NCBI GenBank assembly: GCA_002352045.1
Contig: DEHT01000090.1
Coordinates: 12,599 to 24,757 of the forward strand
Length of the DNA: 12,159 nucleotides
Source: Chitinophagaceae bacterium UBA2793
Lineage (GTDB): Bacteria; Bacteroidota; Bacteroidia; Chitinophagales; Chitinophagaceae
Reading direction: 5' to 3'
This document shows positions 1 through 5,665 of this stretch, piece by piece. The notes beneath the pieces are model-generated. The model searched no databases, was not told where the DNA came from, and worked only from the letters and a program-made list of their open reading frames with translations. Position 1 is the first letter of the stretch, and every line of letters begins with the position of its first letter. A program made the translations under genes and the position numbers.

Positions 1-1
1 T

Positions 2-35
2 TTTGAATTTTTACTTTTTAATTTTTAATTTCTTG
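2..35 (+). promoter_or_regulatory. possible promoter of the tryptophan dioxygenase gene
   Basis: A TTTG at 2-5 is followed after 20 nt by TAATTTCTTG at 26-35, two nucleotides before the ATG at 38. This resembles the Bacteroidota -33/-7 arrangement (TTTG, about 19-21 nt, TAnnTTTG), but the -7 part carries extra bases and is not an exact match. It lies at the window edge in very AT-rich sequence, so the match is weak. Confidence 0.3.
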
Positions 36-37
36 CA

Positions 38-1057
38 ATGGCGCACAAACCAGTTTACTACGGCGAATACCTACAACTCGATAAAATAATAGACGCCCAG
101 TTTCCCGAAAGCAATAAAGAAGGCAATACCCCTGCACATGATGAAATGCTGTTCATCATTATACACCAGGCTTACGAACTGTGGTTTAAGCAAGTGCTCT
201 ACGAAGTAAATTCTGTAATAGGCATCATGAGCAAACCACAGGTAGATGATAATGCCGGCGATATGCAAACAATAGTGCATCGTTTGCAAAGAGTGGTTAC
301 CATTTTAAAAGTATTGGTGCAGCAAATTGATATTTTAGAAACCATGACGCCGATGGACTTTCTCGATTTTAGAGATATGCTTCGCCCGGCTTCGGGTTTT
401 CAAAGTTGGCAGTTTAAAATTGTAGAAGCCAAGCTGGGTTTAAAATATGAAAAACGCCATGGACAGGAATATTATATTTCGCAACTCAATCAAAAAGAAA
501 TAGACATTATTAAAGCAGCCGAAAACGGAAAATCGGTAATTGAATTATTAAATGCCTGGTTACAAAGAATGCCATTTGCCGAAGATGAAAAATATTGGGC
601 CAAGGGAGAAAGCTATTTCAATTTATACGAAACGGTTTACAGCAACAGCCTGGCCGATACTGAAAAAAACAATCTTGAATTTTTCAAAAAAATATTTTAT
701 ACCGATGCTGAAAACACAGGGCGTTCGTTGAGTCCCAAAGCTTGTCGCAGTGCCTTGTTTATTATGCTATACAGAGGCTATCCTATGCTGGAACTTCCTT
801 TTCAACTCTTAGACACTTTATTGGAAATAGACAATCAATTGGGCAACTGGCGTTACCGCCACATCAACATGGTACGCCGTATGATTGGTACCCGCATTGG
901 CACAGGAGGCAGTACCGGTGCAGGATATTTGCAGGGAGCAATGGACAAGCATTATATTTTTAAAGAGATATCGCAGCTCAGCAGTTTTTTAATTGACAGA
1001 AGAAAATTACCAGTGCTGCCGGGAGAATTAACGAAAGATTTGGGCTATCATTTTTAA
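38..1057 (+). CDS. kynA: tryptophan 2,3-dioxygenase (heme enzyme, kynurenine pathway)
   Basis: Catalyses the O2-dependent opening of the indole ring of L-tryptophan to N-formylkynurenine, the first step of the kynurenine route; cytoplasmic and usually tetrameric. The 339-residue product carries the family signatures: HDEMLFIIIHQAYELWFKQ near residues 34-52, with His43 matching the distal-pocket histidine; FRDMLRPASGFQS at 111-123, with Arg112 and Ser119 matching the substrate-carboxylate arginine and the active-site serine; and RYRHINMVRRMIG followed by GTGGSTG at 272-294, with His275 as the proximal heme ligand and Thr289 contacting the substrate ammonium. The His275-Thr289 spacing of 14 equals that in the Xanthomonas enzyme. 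The position of its active-site tyrosine appears to be Phe108. The ATG at 38 is chosen because the conserved N-terminus follows at once. No Shine-Dalgarno site. No kynureninase or kynurenine formamidase gene lies downstream, so it looks monocistronic on that side. Confidence 0.95.
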   Translation: MAHKPVYYGEYLQLDKIIDAQFPESNKEGNTPAHDEMLFIIIHQAYELWFKQVLYEVNSVIGIMSKPQVDDNAGDMQTIVHRLQRVVTILKVLVQQIDILETMTPMDFLDFRDMLRPASGFQSWQFKIVEAKLGLKYEKRHGQEYYISQLNQKEIDIIKAAENGKSVIELLNAWLQRMPFAEDEKYWAKGESYFNLYETVYSNSLADTEKNNLEFFKKIFYTDAENTGRSLSPKACRSALFIMLYRGYPMLELPFQLLDTLLEIDNQLGNWRYRHINMVRRMIGTRIGTGGSTGAGYLQGAMDKHYIFKEISQLSSFLIDRRKLPVLPGELTKDLGYHF

Positions 1058-1101
1058 GAAGAAAAAGTGGATTAATTAAAAACAATTCTGCTTTGATGTT
1101 T

Positions 1102-1136
1102 TTGATATATCAATTGTTTATCAACAGCAATGCTGT
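1102..1136. repeat. two adjacent short palindromes, possible operator
   Basis: TTGATATATCAA (1102-1113) is a perfect palindrome, followed 10 nt later by ACAGCAATGCTGT (1124-1136), six paired bases around one central base. Neither is followed by a T-run, so they do not look like a terminator. They could be binding sites for dimeric regulators, but in such AT-rich sequence the first could occur by chance. Confidence 0.3.
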
Positions 1137-1194
1137 ATAAGAATTAACTTAATACAATAAATTATTTGTTATCAATCACCAGCAAAAGAATTGA

Positions 1195-1304
1195 AAAAAG
1201 ATACTATTTTTTAAAATTAACGCCTGTAAATGCAGAAATTAAATAAAATTAACCACTATAAACTAACACTTTTGAAAAAGATTATGCTGTTTAAGATAAT
1301 TTAA
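1195..1304 (+). pseudogene. remnant of a second lipoprotein/secreted-protein gene pair
   Basis: Reading in frame to a TAA at 1240-1242 gives a tail ending FFKINACKCRN, against FDFRFNACKCSN at the end of the downstream lipoprotein; 1222-1242 matches 1927-1947 at 19 of 21 bases. After a spacer five nucleotides longer than the downstream one, 1251-1289 matches 1951-1989 at 35 of 39 bases, covering the spacer and the first codons of the gene at 1972 (MKKIML). Here the ATG is a TTG (1272-1274), and the frame ends after ten codons at 1302-1304. The fragment therefore preserves the 3' end of one gene, the junction and the 5' end of the next, with both bodies lost. This is best explained by an old tandem duplication followed by deletions. 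Confidence 0.75.
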
Positions 1305-1366
1305 TATTGCACTTTATTACAAGTTCAAAAAAATCGCTACATTTTTTCTAACCTTACTCTTTTATT

Positions 1367-1410
1367 ATGAAACATCTATTAACAACACACTCTGTTATTG
1401 CCTCTTATTC
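1367..1410 (+). other. out-of-frame start of the lipoprotein signal peptide
   Basis: An ATG at 1367 reads MKHLLTT and then runs to a stop at 1412-1414. The signal-peptide core and lipobox of the next gene lie in another frame. Taking one AC pair out of the short AC-rich run at about 1380-1390 joins the frames and gives a protein starting MKHLLTTLCYC and continuing through a hydrophobic core to LITIFNSAC, a textbook lipoprotein signal peptide. This suggests a 2-nt gain in this run, or an equivalent -1 change, in the cell or in the assembly. Confidence 0.65.
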
Positions 1411-1947
1411 TTGATAACAATTTTTAATTCCGCTTGCAAAAAAAGCAGCCCGCCACCTGCTGTTTTACCCGCTATAACACAAGAAGGAAAAAATACCGTA
1501 GGCTTTACAATTAATGGCGAAGTATGGATACCTTATGCCAAATGTGGCTTTGGCAATGATCCCTGTGGCGAGATTTCTGCTAGGTATAGTAGTCCACTGG
1601 CTCCACCGGATGGAATAGATTTTCAATTTGCACGTACCAATGGAAATAAAAGGTCTTCGTTGACAATTTCATCTTCTGGTTTCGGTGAAACTATAACAAC
1701 AATTGGTGAAAAAATTGATTCTGTTGGAATTTCATTTGATTCAGAAGAATCAACAGGCAATGACGGATATTATCTAGGATCTCGGCCGGGAAGCTCATTT
1801 TTTGTAACAAAAATTGACCATCAGAATCAGATTATTTCGGGAACTTTTGATTTGATTCTTCTAGAACAGAATGGTAGCGGAAACGAAATCAGACTACAAG
1901 ATGGCCGTTTTGATTTCCGCTTCAATGCCTGCAAATGCAGTAATTAA
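1411..1947 (+). CDS. DUF6252-like lipoprotein, start probably disrupted by frameshift
   Basis: Open frame of 178 codons from a TTG at 1411. Residues 1-13 contain NSACKKSS, a lipobox with Cys9 followed by Lys and Ser, but only eight residues precede the cysteine, too few for a signal peptide; the true start is probably the out-of-frame ATG at 1367. The mature part begins with a Pro-rich linker (SSPPPAVLP), then TQEGKNTVGFTINGEVW (24-39) and a late GTFDLILL...IRLQDGRFDF segment (144-169), a layout I associate with the Bacteroidota lipoprotein family DUF6252. Two cysteine pairs (45/52 and 174/176) may form disulfides outside the cell. Function unknown; predicted to be lipid-anchored in the envelope if the frame is restored. 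The gene at 1972 follows after 24 nt, and a remnant of the same pair lies upstream. Family assignment is from memory of the motifs. Confidence 0.65.
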   Translation: MITIFNSACKKSSPPPAVLPAITQEGKNTVGFTINGEVWIPYAKCGFGNDPCGEISARYSSPLAPPDGIDFQFARTNGNKRSSLTISSSGFGETITTIGEKIDSVGISFDSEESTGNDGYYLGSRPGSSFFVTKIDHQNQIISGTFDLILLEQNGSGNEIRLQDGRFDFRFNACKCSN

Positions 1948-1971
1948 TTCAACCACTATAAACTACAACTT

Positions 1972-2187
1972 ATGAAAAAGATCATGCTGCTGTTGCTCGG
2001 CGCAATAGCTACCTTGTGCAGTTTTGCGCAAAACACATTGCAAGTAATTGATACCGGTAATATCACCCGTGAAAGATGGAGGGATAGTGTACTAAGGATG
2101 GATATGCAGCAGGTACCCACCGGTTTTTTAAGAGAGTATGCGATGTTTGATTTTGTAATTAAGGCTCAAAAATCACTTTTTTACTAA
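1972..2187 (+). pseudogene. truncated secreted protein gene (5' fragment)
   Basis: Encodes 71 residues: a clear signal peptide (MKKIMLLLLGAIATLCSFAQ, cleavage likely after SFA or FAQ) and a short mature part with RERWRDSVLRMDMQQVPTGFLREYAMFDF. The mature part has no complete domain and stops just after a segment that looks like the beginning of a larger exported protein; the last ten residues (VIKAQKSLFY) read like random translation. The DNA of this tail and what follows (about 2163-2207) resembles the leader before the lipoprotein gene (about 1318-1366), so the body was probably deleted and the 5' end fused to the leader of another array copy. The ATG at 1972 is supported by the signal peptide. 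The gene lies 24 nt after the lipoprotein gene, so the two were probably cotranscribed. A genuine small secreted protein is possible but less likely. Confidence 0.55.
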
Positions 2188-2207
2188 CCCTTACTTCATT
2201 CCTTATT

Positions 2208-2245
2208 AAAAGAGGCTGTCCTTGTCTTTGAATCAGTCTCTTTTT
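2208..2245. terminator. bidirectional hairpin terminator between convergent genes
   Basis: AAAAGAGGCTG at 2208-2218 pairs with CAGTCTCTTTT at 2234-2244 over 11 positions, one of them a G-T wobble, around a 15-nt loop. The A-run on the left and T-run on the right let it work in both directions. It closes the rightward array region and the leftward mutase/desulfurase operon, whose stop codon (2244-2246) overlaps the stem. Confidence 0.75.
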
Positions 2246-3371
2246 ATACCAGTTCCTTCAACTTTTCCACCACAGTATCCACTTCGTCTTTGGTATTAAA
2301 TTTACTGAAGCTAAACCTTACCGTTACCTGGTTGGGGTTTTGGTTGATGGCTCTTATTACATGGCTTCCCTGGTCGGCGCCGCTGGTGCAGGCACTTCCG
2401 CCACTGGCGCAAATATTGTTGATATCGAGGTTAAACAAAATCATTTCCGATTTTTCGGTTTTTGGAAAACTTACACTCAACACCGTATATAAACTTTGGC
2501 CCAACACATCGCCGTTAAATGCAACCGCAGGAATTTTTAATTTCAATTGCTCGTGCATATAATATTTAAGCGTACCAATATAAGCACTGTCTTCTTCGTA
2601 ATTTTCAGAAGCCAGTTCTAACGCTTTTGCAAAACCTACAATGCCATAAATATTTTCGGTACCTGCACGCATATTGCGTTCCTGCGAACCTCCATGTACA
2701 AAGGGTTTGATGCGTACATTTTCATTGATGTACAACATGCCCACTCCTTTTGGCCCATGAAATTTATGGGCTGCACCGGTTACAAAATGCACCGGCGTAT
2801 TGCGCAAGTCAAAAGGAAAATGGCCTACGGTTTGCACCGTATCGCTATGAAAATAGGCGTTGTACAGTTTGCACAATTCACCCACTTCATTTATATCAAT
2901 CATGTTGCCAATTTCGTTGTTGGCGTGCATGAGGCTCACCAATGTTTTTTCTTCGGCAGCCGCCAACAATTTTTCCAAATCATCCACATCTACATGGCCA
3001 TTGGGCAACAATTTTACATAGCTCACACGCACCATATCCAAATCGTCTAAATGCTCTACGGTATGCGATACTGCATGGTGTTCAATAGGCGAAGTAATTA
3101 TATGCCTGCAACCCAAATCTCTTACTGCCGCTTTAATTGCAGTATTGCTGCTTTCGGTTCCCCCGCTGGTAAAAAATATTTCGGCAGGGTGTGCATTCAA
3201 AATTTTTGCAACCGATTTTCGGGCATTTTCCACCGCCAGCCTGGTTTCTCTTCCATAAGAATAAATGGAAGAAGGGTTGCCAAATTTTTCGGTTAAATAA
3301 GGCATCATCACTTCCAGTACAGAAGGGTCAAGTGCCGTGGTGGCTGCATTGTCAAAATAAACTCTGCTCAT
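2244..3371 (-). CDS. cysteine desulfurase, IscS/NifS type (PLP enzyme)
   Basis: Converts L-cysteine to alanine and a protein-bound persulfide, supplying sulfur for Fe-S clusters, tRNA thiolation and cofactors; cytoplasmic dimer. The 375-residue product starts with YFDNAATT (5-12) and has FGNPSS (30-35), SGGTESSN (69-76), the PLP-stacking histidine in IEHHA (96-100), SDTVQTVG (176-183) with the Asp and Gln that hold the cofactor, the Schiff-base lysine Lys203 in AHKFHGPKG, and the persulfide cysteine Cys328 in SGGSACTSG. That last loop is the long flexible type of group I enzymes (IscS/NifS), not SufS. It is shorter than E. coli IscS (404), with the difference mostly at the C-terminus, the part that docks IscU. 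No iscU, sufBCD or thiI lies beside it; its only partner is the mutase gene 14 nt upstream, so the sulfur acceptor cannot be read from context. Confidence 0.93.
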   Translation of the reverse strand: MSRVYFDNAATTALDPSVLEVMMPYLTEKFGNPSSIYSYGRETRLAVENARKSVAKILNAHPAEIFFTSGGTESSNTAIKAAVRDLGCRHIITSPIEHHAVSHTVEHLDDLDMVRVSYVKLLPNGHVDVDDLEKLLAAAEEKTLVSLMHANNEIGNMIDINEVGELCKLYNAYFHSDTVQTVGHFPFDLRNTPVHFVTGAAHKFHGPKGVGMLYINENVRIKPFVHGGSQERNMRAGTENIYGIVGFAKALELASENYEEDSAYIGTLKYYMHEQLKLKIPAVAFNGDVLGQSLYTVLSVSFPKTEKSEMILFNLDINNICASGGSACTSGADQGSHVIRAINQNPNQVTVRFSFSKFNTKDEVDTVVEKLKELV

Positions 3372-3385
3372 GTTTTGTAAATAAT

Positions 3386-4780
3386 TTATTGAGTAACTTC
3401 TTTAATATCTTTCATTAAACGCATAGCAATATTATCGGCGGTGGTTTCAAAATTACTTTCGGCATATATGCGAATAATGGGCTCGGTATTGCTGCTGCGC
3501 AAATGCACCCAGTCATTGTCAAAATGAATTTTTAATCCATCGGTTTCAATGGATGGATTGTGAGGGTATTTTGCTTTTATTTTTTCAAAAATTTCTTTTA
3601 CATCCAAATCTTTTCCAAGCGAAATTTTGTTTTTGCTGATAAAATAATCCGGGTAAGTGTTTCTAAGTTTTTTAATGCTTTTGCCGCTATGCGCCAGATG
3701 CGAAAGAAATAATGCTATGCCTATTAAAGCATCCCTGCCATAATGCAGTTCGGGAACAATGATGCCACCATTGCCTTCGCCGCCAATAACTGCTTTTTTT
3801 TCCTTCATTAAATTAACCACATTCACTTCGCCTACTGCACTGGCAAAATATTTACCGCCATGTTTTTCGGTTACATCTTTTAAAGCCTGTGTAGAAGATA
3901 AATTGCTTACCGTATTGCCTTTGTTTTTGCTCAACACATAATCGGCCACAGCAACCAGGGTATATTCTTCTCCAAACATGCTGCCATCTTCACATACAAA
4001 ACAAAGCCGGTCCACATCGGGGTCAACCGCTATGCCCAACGAAGCTTTTTTTGCTAATACTTCCTGGCTGAGTTGTGATAAATTTTCGGGCAAGGGTTCG
4101 GGATTGTGGGCAAATTTTCCGGTAATGTCTTCATTTAATACCAGCACATCATTTACACCCAATGCATTTAACAAAGCCGGTACTGCTGTAGCGCCGGTAC
4201 TATTAACTGCATCCAGCACTATTTTAAAATTGGCAGCAGCAATTGCTTCTTTGTCAACTAAAGCATGTTGTAAAATGGCTTCAATATGTTTATCGAGCAA
4301 AGTTTCATCCACCATGGTATGGCCTAATTTTTCTACGCTTGCAAAATCGAATGCCTCTTTTTCGGCCAGCTCTAAAATTAATTTTCCTTCATCGCCACTT
4401 ATAAACTCACCTTTGTTGTTCAGTAATTTTAAAGCGTTCCATTCTTGTGGATTGTGACTTGCCGTTAAAATAATTCCACCATCTGCTTTAGTAAAAACCA
4501 CTGCCATTTCTACGGTTGGCGTGGTACTTAAATCCACATCAATTACATCAATACCCAAACCATTGAGTGTAGCAACTACTAAACTTTTTACCATTACACC
4601 GCTTATGCGTCCATCACGGCCAACAACTACCTTTTTTTTAACTGAATTCTTTTTGCTTCCCTGCAATAACCAGGTGCCATAAGCTGCAGTAAATTTTACA
4701 ATATCAACAGGTGTAAGATTATCATTTGTAGCGCCGCCAATTGTGCCACGAATACCGGAAATACTTTTTATGAGCGACAT
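3386..4780 (-). CDS. glmM: phosphoglucosamine mutase-like alpha-D-phosphohexomutase
   Basis: Moves a phosphate between C6 and C1 of a hexose; in the GlmM case it makes glucosamine-1-phosphate for UDP-GlcNAc, hence peptidoglycan and lipopolysaccharide. The 464-residue protein shows the four family elements in order: the phosphoserine loop TASHNP (106-111, Ser108), the Mg-binding DPDVDR (253-258), the sugar-specificity loop GGEGNGG (333-339) and the phosphate-binding RSSNTEP (428-434). It begins with ISGIRGTIGG, the usual N-terminus. E. coli GlmM is 445 residues; a length near 460 fits the Bacteroidota form. Substrate choice among glucosamine-, mannose- and glucose-phosphate cannot be settled from motifs alone, so the symbol is tentative. 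First gene of a leftward operon with the cysteine desulfurase, with a good promoter about 24 nt upstream. Confidence 0.85.
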   Translation of the reverse strand: MSLIKSISGIRGTIGGATNDNLTPVDIVKFTAAYGTWLLQGSKKNSVKKKVVVGRDGRISGVMVKSLVVATLNGLGIDVIDVDLSTTPTVEMAVVFTKADGGIILTASHNPQEWNALKLLNNKGEFISGDEGKLILELAEKEAFDFASVEKLGHTMVDETLLDKHIEAILQHALVDKEAIAAANFKIVLDAVNSTGATAVPALLNALGVNDVLVLNEDITGKFAHNPEPLPENLSQLSQEVLAKKASLGIAVDPDVDRLCFVCEDGSMFGEEYTLVAVADYVLSKNKGNTVSNLSSTQALKDVTEKHGGKYFASAVGEVNVVNLMKEKKAVIGGEGNGGIIVPELHYGRDALIGIALFLSHLAHSGKSIKKLRNTYPDYFISKNKISLGKDLDVKEIFEKIKAKYPHNPSIETDGLKIHFDNDWVHLRSSNTEPIIRIYAESNFETTADNIAMRLMKDIKEVTQ

Positions 4781-4803
4781 TTTGTGTGTAAGTTTAAGGG
4801 CTG

Positions 4804-4811
4804 CAAAGATA
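4804..4811 (-). promoter_or_regulatory. -7 promoter element of the mutase/desulfurase operon
   Basis: On the minus strand this reads TATCTTTG, an exact match to the Bacteroidota -7 consensus TAnnTTTG, 23 nt before the ATG at 4780. No clear -33 TTG was found at the expected distance. Transcription from here would give a short leader without a Shine-Dalgarno site. Confidence 0.7.
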
Positions 4812-4875
4812 ACTGTTAAAAAGTAAAATTGCTATTTTAAATGGAATATCGGGCACATCTTTACCCATATAAAAT

Positions 4876-4883
4876 TAACTTTG
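4876..4883 (+). promoter_or_regulatory. -7 promoter element giving a leaderless methyltransferase mRNA
   Basis: TAACTTTG exactly matches TAnnTTTG and ends only 4 nt before the ATG at 4888. Since transcription starts a few bases after this element, the mRNA would begin at or almost at the start codon. The element also fixes the start: no longer frame could be transcribed from it. It diverges from the mutase operon promoter about 65 nt away. Confidence 0.7.
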
Positions 4884-4887
4884 CCTC

Positions 4888-5628
4888 ATGCAACAAGCCT
4901 GGTTTAAAGATTGGTTCAACTCTCCCTATTATCACCTCTTATATTTTAAACGAGATGAAACAGAAGCAGCCGCTTTTATTGATAAATTAATCAACTACCT
5001 GCAACCCTTACAAGGAGCAAAAATGCTGGATGTAGCCTGTGGCAAGGGCCGCCATTCCTTACAATTGGCCAACAAAGGATTTGATGTTACCGGCATTGAC
5101 CTTAGTATTGACAGCATTAATCATGCATTACAATTTGAAACTGGCAATCTTCATTTTATGAAGCATGATATGCGCCTACCATTTTGGATAAGGTACTTTG
5201 ATTATGCCTTTAACTTTTTTACCAGCTTTGGATATTTCAGCACCCAAAGAGAGCATGATAATGCCATTCATTCCATAGCCACATCTTTAAAAAATGGCGG
5301 AACCTTTGTAATGGATTATTTGAACGTACATTTTTCGGAAGACCATACCGTACACCATACCGAAAAAGAAATTGAAGGCATCAATTTTGTAATTACAAAA
5401 TGGTACGATGAAAATTTTTTCTACAAAAAAATAGTGGTGGAAGATGAGGCTCTCAGCGAACCATTAGAATACAGCGAAAAAGTGGCTAAGTTTTCTTTAG
5501 GCGATTTTACCGAAATGTTTGCCTACCAGGGCATACAAATCCAGGAGGTTTTTGGCGATTATCAATTTGGCCATTATAATGTAAAGAGTTCGCCCAGGTT
5601 AATAATGATTGCAAAAAAAGTGAAATAG
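4888..5628 (+). CDS. class I SAM-dependent methyltransferase
   Basis: A 246-residue cytoplasmic methyltransferase of the Rossmann-like class I fold. Motif I is MLDVACGKGRHS (46-57), the glycine-rich S-adenosylmethionine loop; it is followed by VTGIDLS (67-73), whose Asp71 should bind the ribose hydroxyls. HDMRLPF (93-99) is the adenine-side motif, YFDYAFNFFTSFGYF (103-117) the motif IV strand and helix, and LKNGGTFVMDYLNVH (134-148) the motif VI strand. The C-terminal part (about 150-246) is a substrate-facing insertion of beta type, as in the Methyltransf_25 group. The substrate cannot be told from sequence: no RNA-, lipid- or quinone-specific motif stands out. It is a single gene, with its own promoter and a convergent neighbour 37 nt downstream. 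Confidence 0.85.
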   Translation: MQQAWFKDWFNSPYYHLLYFKRDETEAAAFIDKLINYLQPLQGAKMLDVACGKGRHSLQLANKGFDVTGIDLSIDSINHALQFETGNLHFMKHDMRLPFWIRYFDYAFNFFTSFGYFSTQREHDNAIHSIATSLKNGGTFVMDYLNVHFSEDHTVHHTEKEIEGINFVITKWYDENFFYKKIVVEDEALSEPLEYSEKVAKFSLGDFTEMFAYQGIQIQEVFGDYQFGHYNVKSSPRLIMIAKKVK

Positions 5629-5665
5629 ATTTTTACATCGAAAGCGGTAAGGCACTAGCTAAAAG

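Larger units (their letters stand above)
1058..1366. other. AT-rich intergenic region with palindromes and gene remnants
   Basis: No intact gene is visible in this 309-nt stretch. The left part holds a perfect 12-nt palindrome TTGATATATCAA at 1102-1113 and an interrupted inverted repeat ACAGCA-A-TGCTGT at 1124-1136. The right part (about 1198-1289) is a fragment of a duplicated gene pair described separately. 1318-1366 is the leader of the following lipoprotein gene and resembles the sequence after the truncated gene at 1972. Confidence 0.7.

Noticed and set aside
1102..1136. Palindromes as a terminator for the tryptophan dioxygenase gene
   Set aside because: No T-run follows either palindrome, and the first one, all A/T except two bases, would be a weak stem. 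Kept only as a possible operator at low confidence.
1195..2207. Mobile element or cassette as the origin of the 700-nt repeat
   Set aside because: No transposase, terminal inverted repeats or recombinase site is visible; the repeated sequences include coding ends and spacer in order, which fits tandem duplication better.
2694..3050. Open frame of 118 codons on the plus strand
   Set aside because: It lies wholly antisense to the well-supported cysteine desulfurase gene and its translation is rich in His, Tyr and Phe with no recognisable domain.
3978..4457. Open frame of 159 codons on the plus strand
   Set aside because: It is antisense to the mutase gene, Ser/Asn-rich low-complexity translation, no start context or motifs.
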